A DNA stretch of 64,000 bases from Symbiodinium natans (lineage: Eukaryota; Sar; Dinophyceae; Suessiales; Symbiodiniaceae), in the NCBI GenBank assembly GCA_905221605.1, contig CAJNDS010002325.1:124001-188000 (forward strand), given 5' to 3'. Below, piece after piece: positions 1 through 10,329 of this stretch. The position numbers and the translations under genes were made by a program. Numbering within the stretch: the stretch's first letter is position 1; each line of letters starts with the position of its first letter. The notes under the pieces are model-generated. The model saw nothing but the letters and a program-made list of their open reading frames with translations. It did no database searches and had not been told where the DNA came from.

Positions 1-368
1 TTCTTCAAAAGTTGAATAGAAAGCCCTCCTACTCCATTATGCAGTTTCCTCTCTCTGGGTCTCAAGAAGAACTCTACTTTACACATCAACCCTCTCCGAC
101 CTTACGAGGAAAAACTGCGACCAACCATCAAAAACCACAAAAACAAAACGCAAAAGGCATAAAAGCAAATTTACCAACAACAACATGAACAAAAGCAAAC
201 GAAGGAACCTGCGAAACAAACCAAAATCACAACCACAAGACCAAAACAAGCAAAAAAACTAAGACATTTCTGAAGGCTGGCAGGGGCTCTGAAGCCTAAA
301 CAAGTCACAGTAAGAGCTTTACGACTCTACGAAGCCAAGTCTAGCAAATCTCAATGCTCCTGATCGAA
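1..368. other. A-rich sequence, no feature seen
   Basis: Low-GC, AAAC/AAAA-rich; no exon-like frame. Confidence 0.6.
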
Positions 369-559
369 TCATCTTTGGAGTTCCGGTTTGAAGTCTCGAG
401 TTTTTTTCATCGTACGTGTGAGCATGGACACAGCAAAACAGCACAAGCAGCTGCGACACTGAGAGCTTTCGGATGAATCGTTTGGGCTTACAAAAGTCGT
501 GTGGTGGGTGTCCCTTTGCCGCGCAAAACAGGATCTCTTGCCAACCTTGCCGGCCAAAG

Positions 560-612
560 TGTCGGAGGTTCCGGTCGCGCAGCGAAACCGAAGTCGCAGA
601 GCTTGTAGGTAT
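560..612 (-). CDS. Possible protein-kinase exon with DFG motif
   Basis: The minus-strand frame reads NTYKLCDFGFAARP, matching kinase subdomain VII (K-L-C-D-F-G-F-A). An acceptor-like GCCCCTCCTGAG precedes it; the donor is unclear. It is isolated: the catalytic loop that should come before it (to the right) was not found. It may be an exon of a gene running off the left edge, or a fragment. Confidence 0.4.
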
Positions 613-1708
613 TTTGCTCAGGAGGGGCTCCTACCGGAATCAAGCTGAGGTTTGGAGCTTCCGACCTGCGTTCGGATGCCCAGGTGTGCAAGAGCTGTAC
701 AATGGGCAGAGGCTTGCTGAACGAGAGCACGGACAGAAGCTCGGGAAGCGGTCCTTTCTGCGAGAGCAGCACGTTCTCACCTTTGAAGAAACCACTGATG
801 GTCTTGCTTGAAAACTCTAACTGACATCAAAGTAGACCCAGGGCCCACACAGTATTGCTGAACCCCTCCATCGAAAGAGCATGAGGATTACGGGTAGGGG
901 TGATCGCAGTCTGAGTCTGCAGGGGGGCAAGCGAGCTGACTTAGAGTTTTGTTCCGCTGCCAAGCTGAAAAATGCCGCAAAAACAGACATGGGTCGAGAC
1001 GAGATCTCGGGCTGACACAGCGAGGATTCCTGGTACGAAGGGCAAGGGACTTCCGGGCGATGGTTAGTAAAAGAGGTTCAAAGCGATTTCTGAACGTCCA
1101 CAGCACTGGAACATCGTCTTACATCCGGCCAACGGCAAATCCTCCCTGCAGCCCTGCAGCACTTCACGTCGCGATGCACCACAGGGAGTTCGTGGAGGAA
1201 AGCCAGCGCCGAGAGCAGATGCCTTTGTCAGGGTGCTGTTTAGTGTGCTTTGCAAGGCTGCGAGTGTCGGCCAAGGTTCTTGGGTTTCTAGATTCAGGAC
1301 CTATCCTTGCGTGGGTTGCGGAGGCTCGGGTTTGAACTGGCTTGCACAATGGGACTTGGGATGCGTTGGTGCTTCTTGGGCAACATCAACACTGGTCAGA
1401 CATGATCAGACCATAGCACCCTTCATTCGCACAACGCGCTCTCCACGTGCACAGAGACTCACACCCAATCAAAGAGCCCAACAAAGCCAACGTGGTGCAG
1501 GAGTGTGCTTCAGGAGTGTGCTTCCGGCTTCTTATTTCAATGCAGCTGCATTTGTGAAGGGAGCAGAAGCAAGGCTGAAACTTGGGGCACCTTCGAGAAC
1601 CTAGGTGCTTGAGGTGCACGGCTTCAGGAAAGGAAATTCAGAACCCGAATTTCGAACTCAACCAACGTCAAGGTCCCACATGCCCAGCACATGACAATGC
1701 CCTGAAGC
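613..1708. other. Unassigned sequence with overlapping open frames
   Basis: Several frames are open on both strands but none shows a domain or convincing splice sites. Confidence 0.5.
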
Positions 1709-2015
1709 ATGTGGGGGTTTCCGAAATTAGGTTCGTACCTTGTTGGGGTCCCTATTCTAGGGGAATCCTACTGTTTGTTTGGGGGACTACATTAGGGTCC
1801 CTTCCACCGCTCAAGTCAAAGCCTAGATTTGGGGGTTGCCGAAAATAGGGGGTACCCTTAATGCATCACCAAGATAGTATAACCCTGATTTAGGAACCCC
1901 CAAAACGGCACCCTGAATATATCCCCAAGATAGCATAATCCTTAATTAGGAACCCCCAAAAGGGTACCCTTAACACATCCCCAAGATAGTATCATCCTCA
2001 TTATAGGAACCCCCA

Positions 2016-2283
2016 AACCCTAAGCCCTAAGCCCTAAGCCCTCAGCCCTCAGCCCTAAGCCCTAAGCCGTAAACCCTAAACCCTAAACCCGAAACCCTAA
2101 ACCCCCCTATTTTCGGAAACCCCCATTTGGACAGCCGAGGTGCACTTGTATTCGTGCGGAACACGTCTCGGTCAAGCCTCCTTGCGCTGCTAGGGTTTAG
2201 GGTTTATAGGGTATAGGGTATAGGGTTTAGGGTTTAGGGTTTAGCGTTTAGGGTTTAGGGTTTACGGTTTAGGGTTTCGGGTT
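2016..2283. repeat. Inverted pair of telomere-like arrays
   Basis: CCCTAAG/CCCTAAA units at 2016-2105 and TTTAGGG units at 2188-2283 enclose an 83-bp island that can be read on either strand. Confidence 0.93.
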
Positions 2284-2876
2284 TCAAGCGCGTGACGGCT
2301 CTTGTCTACACCAGCACAAGATACAGGGGCAAACCGTCTTGGCATATGAAGGACCTATGTGTAACATATAGTGGTCCTGATTTTGCGTTCGGACAGTTTA
2401 GAGCTGTGGCCGTGTCTCACATGGTGCAGGGCTTGTCTCCTGAAATGTTTTTGGAAGTTGTGCAACCTGTGTTGTTGATCTCTAACTAGCGGTTTAAGGA
2501 CGTTTTTTCTGGAGTGTGGAACGCTGTGGGGCTGCGCGTTTTGAGCTTGCTTGCGCGAGCGTTTGCTATCTAGAGCGCCTCGCCACGTACGGATCCATGG
2601 ACCTAAATAACATAAACTCTCCCCGACAACAAACAAGACACCATTCATGATATGGCTGGCACAACGTCTCCATCCTTGGGGGGCTTCACTACACAAATGT
2701 AGCCTACATTTTATCGGGAGACTCCCAGGCAAACTTTAAGGAAAACCTTTCAGAATTTCCAGTTTAGATTCAGATATTCATAAGATTCTTAATAAGAGAA
2801 GAGGACAGGAAGGGAGGAGCGGGGGAGAAGATCAAGGGGAGAAAAGTCCCCCCCCCCCCTCCCTGCTAGACGTGGT

Positions 2877-3050
2877 GAGCAGGAGATCATACTGGCCTGT
2901 TTTGGCATGCGCGGCAACGAGATCGAAGAGGTCACCGCCATTGCAGCATTCCATGACCTGCATCTCGATAGCTTACCCGCGGAGGACAACCGTGCCCCAA
3001 CAATGCTCAAAGCGTCTCAAGCACTACTTACTTCCGCTCCGATTTGGACT
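2877..3050 (+). CDS. Coding-like segment, unknown product
   Basis: After ACGTGGTGAGCAG the frame reads EIILACFGMRGNEIEEVTAI and continues to a stop near 3056. A second coding-like frame follows (3057-3237; RSAPVTRKFRRPKAPPQ, then acidic). They could be neighbouring exons. No domain. Confidence 0.3.
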
Positions 3051-4114
3051 CTCTAGCCAGATCTGCTCCCGTGACCAGGAAATTTCGTAGGCCCAAAGCC
3101 CCGCCGCAACTGCATGCCCAAATTTGTGACCCGTGCAGCACACCATCCCTCATGGGTTTTGAGGATGTGGAAGTTGAGGAATCGCACTTTGCCTCCTTTG
3201 ATATGATTAGCTTGAACGAAAGGCGGAGCAACTTGTAACCTGTGATAACGCTTGCCTGGTTTGAACCTGCCGTCAGCCTGCCAGCAGGTACTCCTAAACC
3301 TGGAAAACCTGTAAAACTTCAATGCGCGTGTCTATGCTGGCACTATCGTGAAGCAATCCACAGCATCTGCCTGTTACCTACAGAAATGACATTGGGAGTG
3401 AGCGCAGCCTCAACCCCCCGAACCCTATACCCTAAACCCCTAGCTGCCCTAGCTTCTTGCTCATCCAAGGCACGAGTGACACCACGTCAGCATCCTGGAA
3501 CACTTCGTAGAGTCCCACGATGTGCCTTCCACGCAATGTTTAGAGATCGGGCTACTACCACTACAAGTACTAGCCTAGCAGGCGATCAGCCGTGGCCGTT
3601 GCGAAAGCATTTGCAGAGAGACAAGAGGGTGGACCAGGCGACTGAAGAACCGCTTTCCTGTGTGCGCAGCTGGAGTCTGAACAGGGCCTTCAAGCACGCA
3701 ACCTGAAGCACGCTGTGCGGACCATCATAAAGGCTAGCCACGGTTGCTAATTGCAACACTTTCCTGGAGGATTCCTATATGTACATTGCGCATAACACCG
3801 GAAGAGATTCCCTGCGGACCCCAAACCACTGCACCCTCAAACACTGAAACTCCGGGGCATAACCTTCCGCAACTGCAGTTGCACCCCTGAGCTAACACAA
3901 AACACAGGTCCACGACGAAACTGCACTGTTGGATCATCCATATGTTCCAAGCGGATTCCCGCCACACTTTGCAGAGGACGGCTTCGAGTTTGGAATAGAG
4001 AAAATATGGGGCTTTACGATGACAAGGGACCCCTAACATAGACCCCCAAATAGTAGGATCCCCTTATAATATGGGCCCCGGTAAAGTGCCCCCAATACCG
4101 TAAGCCCCACATGG

Positions 4115-5738
4115 CTTCCACCGTTACTCACCGTTCAACCTGAAGGATGGTGAGGATTATTGAGATGTGGATGCCTTTTTGTGCACGGGATGCACCAAAG
4201 TTGTTGGAGTTTTCAGCATCGGCTTGTTTCAGAAGCATTCTCACAGCGAGCTCAAGGAGGCTACATGTCTGTTGCTGGCAGGCTACGGGTGCGCCAGCCC
4301 CAGATGCATCTTGATCTCCCCCTGCACACGTGTCGGGATGAGGGTTCAGAGACTATGGATGCACAGAGTGAAGTCTCATCCACGGATCAAGAAACTTGAC
4401 CCTCGATACAAGTACCACCTGCAAACGGCATTCGCTTGAAACTTCTGAAAAAGAAGCCGATGTCACCCGAGAATGCATCCTAAGCCTTCCGCAGCCCGAA
4501 GCCGAAGCTTCAAAAACCGAAGCCCAGCCCGTGGCCTCCAGGTGTCCATCCCCGAACAGGTTCCGCACATCGCGCGGCGCCAGCCGAGCCTTGGATTCAA
4601 GGTTCAGATTCAGGCGCCCATGACTTCGGGGCCGGGATTCCAAAACCTTCGCATCGGGCTCGATGATTTCAGAGCGCAAGGAGGCCCAGGCTTTGGGGCT
4701 GAGCCACCCTAAACCCTAAAAGCTGTTGGGCTGTTCAAAGTTTTGAGGTTTCAGGGGTCTGAGGCTTTTCCCAAGTGGCCTTGGCAATGCGCTTGGCTGC
4801 ACGCTCTTCGCAGCCTGCCAATGCCACGATTAGAACTACTCTGTCTTGAAGGGTGTGGAAGTGTTCCACGCCAGCTTGCCTGTGGAGCTTGGGACTTTGC
4901 AGCTAGCTTTGGAGATTGGGGTTCCAGGTGATTCTGGGTCAGAGGATTACTGGAAGTCGGTCGTGGGCGTGGCTTGAGTGCCAAGCTCCATGCGGTTGGA
5001 TGAGATGCGATTTGTGCCTGAAAATTGCTGGGAGCAATTGCTGTGTGGCTACAAAGACACTCAACTCGAAGGGGACCATGTACTTGATGGGGCTCGGAGA
5101 CAGGGCAGCGCATCCGTGGCTTCGAGAAGTCACCCCGCCTGCTGCAGCGTCTCCATCACACTTCCAGCGCTGACAGCGCCAAACTAGGCCAAAGCTACCT
5201 GCAGCAGACGCCGGTCGGTGGACTGCTTGCTGTTCCTAAGAGGGAGTATTAAAGTATTAGGCTTGTCAGCTAGCTTCCTAAACCCAATCGATGAAGCCTT
5301 ATTAAGCCCTGGCATCGACAGCGCATACCCCAAATCGTAGGCCTAGGAGTAGCAACATGTAGCAGTAGTAGCAGCCAGACCTTCTCCCAAGGGCGCGTCG
5401 CCCAAGAGCATGTAGGACGCCTGGACAAGGGGGCTGTTGCAACATGGTGAGCAGAAAGTGCCACAGTTTCTGGGAGAGAGGCATTGCATTGCAGTTCTGA
5501 TCGATGGCGTGAACTTCTGGATGACATGCGGAGGCCCAAGAACCCTTCATGACACCTTACACCACGACTACAAGCAATGCAAAGCTACGCCAACACATGA
5601 GGCCCTGCTTCGAGGTTCGTCACGCTTTGACATGCAAAGCTGACTTGCGACGGGTCACGTCTGGAGCTGGGAATCTCAAAAACGAAATCAACCCATGTTT
5701 TTTGCATCCTGCCGCCCTACAATGCTCCTTCAGTTATA
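4115..5738. other. Unassigned sequence
   Basis: GC-rich with mutually overlapping frames on both strands; nothing recognised apart from short telomere-like units near 4707. Confidence 0.5.
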
Positions 5739-5870
5739 GTCATAGTGATGACAATAATAATAATCATCATAAAAATAATAATAGTAGTAACAATAAACAA
5801 TAATAAGAATAGTAAGAATAGTAATAATAATAGTAACAATAATAGTAATAATCAAAATCATCATGTCCTG
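5739..5870 (+). repeat. AT-rich TAATAA/AATAGT simple repeat
   Basis: Irregular trinucleotide-like repeats of A, T and G before the TTATTC satellite. Confidence 0.85.
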
Positions 5871-5950
5871 CTACTGGTACCGGTACTGTTCGACAGCCTC
5901 GAAGCTGCCCGGCTCGGCATTGTTCGGCGCCTTCCAGGTGGCATGCACTC

Positions 5951-7085
5951 AGCTCTTATTCTTATTATTCTTATTATTCTTATTATTCTTACTATTCTTA
6001 TTATTCTTATTATTCTTGTTCTTATTATTCTGATTATTCTTATTCTTATTATTCTGATTATTCTTATTATTCTTATTATTCTGATTATTCTTATTATTCT
6101 TATTATTCTTATTCTTATTTTTCTGATTATTCTGATTATTCTGATTATTCTGATTATTCTGATTATTCTTATTATTCTTATTATTCTTATTATTCCTTAT
6201 TCGTATTATTCTTATTACGTCCTTATTACGTCATTATTTCGATTATTCTTATGCATCATTCTTCTTATTCTCTTATTCTATTCGTTATATTCGATTATTC
6301 TTATTCTTATTATTCTGATTATTCTTATTATCGTATTATTCTGCTTCTGCATTATTCTTATTATTCTTATTATTCCTATGATTCTTATTATTCCTATTAT
6401 TCTATTATTCGTATCATTCTTCTTATTCTCTTAATCTATTCTTAATATTTCCTGATTATTCGTATTCTTAGTATTCTGAATTAAGTCTATTATTCTTATT
6501 ATTCTGGATTATTCTTATTATTCTTATTATTGCCTATTATCTTATTATTCCTATTATTCTCATTTTCTTAATTATCTTATTATTCTTACGATTCTTATTA
6601 TTCTTATTAGTCTTATTATTCTTTATTATTCTTATTAATTCTTATCATTCCTTCTATGCTATTATTCTTACATTCTTCTTAGTCTATTATTAATTCTTAT
6701 TATTCTTATTAATTCTTCTTATTCTTAATTATTTCTAATTATTCTTATCATTCTTCTTATCTTATTATTAATTCGTCTTATTCTTATTATTCTTATTATT
6801 CTTATTATTCTTATTATTCCTTATCTATTCTTATTATTCTTATCATTCTTCTTATTCTTATTTATTCTATCATTCTTCTTATTCTTATTATATTCTTATT
6901 ATTCTTATTCTTATTATTCTTATTATTCTTATTATTCTTATTATTCTTATTATTCTTATTATTCCTATTATTCTTATTATTCCTATTATTCTCATTATTC
7001 TTATTATTCTTATTATTCTTACTATTCTTATTATTCTTATTATTCTTATTATTCTTATTATTTTTTATTGTTATTATGACTATGG
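5951..7085 (+). repeat. TTATTC/TTATTATTC satellite, about 1.1 kb
   Basis: Nearly continuous TTATTATTC-type units with TTATTCTGA and other variants. Long open frames over it (Ile/Leu/Tyr-rich on plus, Lys/Asn-rich on minus) are artefacts. The same motif reappears at 60660-60740. Confidence 0.95.
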
Positions 7086-7252
7086 TTATGACTTTTACGA
7101 TTATGGTTCTTATGATTATTATTTTTGTTCTTGACAACGCAACGCTGCCAGCTTGGGAGCCACCAAACTGGGCCAGTGAGCAAGTTGCGCCTCAGCGGCC
7201 TCCTCTTCACCTGCTTGCGCGCGCTTCTGAGATGCTTGGGAAAAGCTCCGGG

Positions 7253-7366
7253 GTTTAGGGTTTAGGGTTTAGGGTTTAGGGTTTAGGGTTTAGGGTTTAG
7301 GGTTTAGGGTTTAGGGTTTAGGGTTTAGGGTTTAGGGTTTAGGGTTTAGGGTTTGGGGTTTAGGGT
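7253..7366 (+). repeat. TTTAGGG array
   Basis: About 15 units, one TTTGGGG variant near the right end. Confidence 0.95.
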
Positions 7367-7737
7367 CCGTGTTCGGAATTTCTCTTTTCGTCTTCGAGGG
7401 CTAGCTTGATGTGCCATTGCATTGCCTTTCCGTCCCTGCGGAACTACAAAGGAGCAACAACTTATACTCACTGTCACTATACTACTGCCATCTACTTTTG
7501 CCATTTGCCTGTCACTCTAACGAACCATGCTTCTATCAAACTCGGTGTCAAGGTATTGTATGGACCCGCAATGCCCCTTACAAAACACCCACAATGCGGG
7601 CCTCCGTGCTCCTCCTCAAGATAAAGGACCATGCTTGCATGGCCCTTGCAGATGTTCTAAACCCTGAACCCTAAACCCTAAACCCTATACCCTAATACCC
7701 AAAATCCCTTAATACCCTAATACCCTAGCATCTACAG

Positions 7738-7815
7738 CTGCCGCAGGATGAACGGACGAACAGCCGGAGCGGCGGGCCTTCTGCGGCGGACATCTGCGTG
7801 ACACTGGCCTGCAAG
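7738..7815 (+). CDS. Small exon in a telomere-bracketed island, unknown product
   Basis: Twenty-six codons in phase 0 between GCATCTACAG|CTG and AAG|GTCAAC; reads LPQDERTNSRSGGPSAADIC and VTLACK. The frame stays open to the TTTAGGG array at about 7855, so a longer exon is possible. Confidence 0.45.
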
Positions 7816-7974
7816 GTCAACCCCCGGGTCGACAGGGCGATGAGAGTTTCAGGGGGGGTTTAGGGGTTTAGGGGTTTGGGGTTTAGGGTTTAGGGTTTAG
7901 GGTTTAGGGTTTAGGGTTTAGGGTTTAGGGTTTAGGTTCATGGTTTTGACCAGGCATTTAGACCATGCTTTACG

Positions 7975-8397
7975 ATGCCCTCGGCTCACGGGGCTCCTAT
8001 GTCTACAGGCTCGAGGCCACCAGTGCCTCAAAGGAGTGCAAGCTTCAAATACTCCAAAGCGACATCGAATACTTACGGCTCAAAGGGGCTAGCCCCGATC
8101 CCAAACCCCTGCGCACCTCCCGGCAGAGGAGGTTCTGGGAGCTCTCCTCGCATGTCTGCAAGCCCAAAAAAACTGGACGGGAAAGACCCGTTTGCTGAGA
8201 CTTCGCTATATCCAGATCCTGACGCTGTGGCATGGATCCTAAATCAACGACGGTCGCCAGAAGAAGCTGAAAACTCCCACAAGTTCAAGGGGAGTCAGTC
8301 CCGACGGAGCTCGCTCGCTTGGCGGCACAGGTGGGAGGCACTGGCCTGGCACCGCAAGAGCAGCGCGCAAGTGGCAGGAGTTACGGTGTGTATGTAG
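7975..8397 (+). CDS. Coding-like segment rich in Ser/Pro/Gly, unknown product
   Basis: A 140-codon open frame with few rare codons, rich in Ser, Pro and Gly; includes SPKKLDGKDPFAETSLYPDP. It follows the exon at 7738 on the same strand across a TTTAGGG array and could be part of that gene. No domain; the ends are not defined. Confidence 0.3.
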   Translation: MPSAHGAPMSTGSRPPVPQRSASFKYSKATSNTYGSKGLAPIPNPCAPPGRGGSGSSPRMSASPKKLDGKDPFAETSLYPDPDAVAWILNQRRSPEEAENSHKFKGSQSRRSSLAWRHRWEALAWHRKSSAQVAGVTVCM

Positions 8398-8929
8398 GAA
8401 ACAAAGGCCAGGTAGGTCAAGGGGGTGAGCATACATATATATATATATATGTATACGCACACCATACAGATGTACAAAAAATGAAGAAACACATCTATAC
8501 ATAATTAGACAAGCAAGGCAAAGTGCTCTTGTGAGTGTGGCGCCTCTCTTTGCGCTCGCCCGCCCTGAACTTGAAAGGTAACATGCTGTAGCACATGGGG
8601 TAAGCGGTTCAGCGTCAACTAGCAATGTCATCAAACACTTCCCTCCTGCAACCCTTTCAGACAATCGTCGGTCCAGCTGACTCAGAGGGCCTTGAGAGGC
8701 TATACCCTAAACCCTAAACCCTAAACCCTGAACCATGCAAAGGACGCCTCAGCTGGAGCACTTTTATTACAGGGTGCTGCGCAGTACCTTTGTCACTTAA
8801 AGGGTGATACCTGGGTATGCATCACAAGATGAAGTCCGCCAATGTGGACACGACTCCTTTATAAGGACCCAGAAACGGCGGTTGCAATTGAAGAATGGCA
8901 AGCGGTAATTGTACATGAAATGCTTCAGC

Positions 8930-10234
8930 TCAGTTGAGCAGCAGCGCGTCATAGTGCAGCCTGCCCTGGTACAGCACCTGCACCGCCTTCCTGCCCTCGC
9001 CGAACTTGGCAATGCGCGCAAAGCCACCCCGGCGGGCTTCATACACTTCCACCATCACCCTGCGGCTCTTGGCCAGCACGGCCAACTCAATGCCACCCCC
9101 CCAAGCACCCCTGCGAAGCTGGCCGACATAGCCGCTAACGCTGCGGCCTGAGTCCATCTTCACCCAATCCTGGAGTGCAGTGCCGATGATCTGAGAGTGG
9201 GGCTGCCTCTCGATGAGCTGTGCAGCCTCCTCGCGCAAGGCACGGGCCGAGGTCCCGCCGAGCCCAAAGGCCAAAGCGTGGAAGAGGCAGGAGCCGTCAC
9301 CGGGCTGGGGAACAACCCTTCCCCTGGACACGAACTTCTGATCTGCCTGGCTTGCAGCCACCAGGTGCGACTTGCCGACGAGCTGCCAGGCATCAGGGTG
9401 CTGGTCCCTGGGCTTCTTGAAGTGTGGGCAGTCAGTGGTGGCATGGTTACCGTCGCACTTGTCGCATGTGAGCTTGCGCTTTTGGGCCGGCCTTTGCTGG
9501 GGCCCCTGGGGCTTCTCCTGCTGCTGGGATTTGGAAGGCTCTGGAGGGTAGGCTGGGTTCGCGGGGCGCTTTCCGGTCTCCATGGGGCTGAAGGACGTGC
9601 GAGCTGGTGGAGGGTTTGCCCGAGGCGCAGGGGCACAAGATGCCGGCGGCTTGTTCGCCTGCGGATTAACATTCGGCTGTGGCTTCCGCATTTCGGCGTA
9701 TAGCTGCATTGTCTGGCGACGAAGAATCTCGGGTCCACCGCCATATTGCTTCCGCAAAAACTCCCAAACCTTCTGGTTGACTGCGCGGTAGTCTTTCTGG
9801 ACTTTCTTGTCTGGCAGCGGGGACCCATCTGCGCCGACAAGGTTGCAGTTGGAAATCGGACCTGGGAGAGCACCCTTGCCGTTCGCGAAGTCTTTCCACC
9901 GCTGCAGCCACTGTGAACACACAAGGAACCACACCTGCAAGGGCAGAAGGGACACAGACGGGGCGGTTTAGACTCATCAGACAGTGGAGAGCGAGCGAGA
10001 GAAGCAAGAGAGAGGAGAGCGAGGAGATTGCGCATCGGGAAGGAGAGGGAGAACGAGGCTGCGTAAGGTCTCGACACACTGCTGCTGTGGCACCTCGCTG
10101 GTCTTCGTGTCATGCGCGTACACAAACTGCTTCTCCTGTTCAGCACGCTTGCGAAGGCGAGCCCGCTCCGCGATCTCAGCCTCCTCAGGAAGTGCTGGGA
10201 TGCAAGGGGAACCAACGAGAATTGCAGAGATCAT
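8930..10234 (-). CDS. DUSP - zinc knuckle - OTU domain protein (two exons)
   Basis: Two exons, 10234-10094 and 9934-8930, joined across a 159-bp intron with GAG|GTGCCA at the donor and CAG|GTGTGG at the acceptor. Both junctions fall between codons, and AGGTG is repeated at the two ends. The product would be 381 residues from the ATG at 10234; an earlier exon is possible. A charged N-terminus is followed by a DUSP domain (about 44-122: tryptophans, PGPISN, a DY and WEFL, then YGGGPEILRR). Splicing restores its first strand (TSE-VWFLVCSQWL), which supports the junction. Next come a Pro/Gln-rich linker, a CCHC-like knuckle (C204, C207, H211, C216) and an OTU cysteine-protease fold with D260, C263 (GDGSCLFHAL) and a C-terminal H374. 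OTU proteases remove ubiquitin, and DUSP is a module of ubiquitin-specific proteases, so a deubiquitinase is likely. All three presumed catalytic residues are present. Confidence 0.85.
9935..10093 (-). other. Intron of the OTU gene
   Basis: Starts GTGCCACAG and ends CTTCTGCCCTTGCAG, phase 0. Contains in-frame stops (for example at 9968-9970 in the frame of the downstream exon). The AGGTG repeat at both boundaries is the direct-repeat arrangement seen in many dinoflagellate introns. Confidence 0.75.
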
Positions 10235-10253
10235 AATATGATGTGATCTCGTG

Positions 10254-10254
10254 T

Positions 10255-10289
<35 letters not shown>

Positions 10290-10303
10290 ATGTATATATA
10301 TCC
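10254..10303. repeat. (TA)n microsatellite upstream of the OTU gene
   Basis: TATATA/CATATA repeats just before the proposed start codon of the minus-strand gene. Similar TA tracts: 8431-8452, 13938-13963, 14881-14901, 23083-23108. (AC)n at 34612-34625 and 49359-49383. Confidence 0.9.
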
Positions 10304-10329
10304 GCCGACCCCAGCCGGGGGCGGCGTCA

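Noticed and set aside
5745-7137. Ile/Leu-rich and Lys/Asn-rich open frames
   Set aside because: They are translations of the TTATTC satellite.
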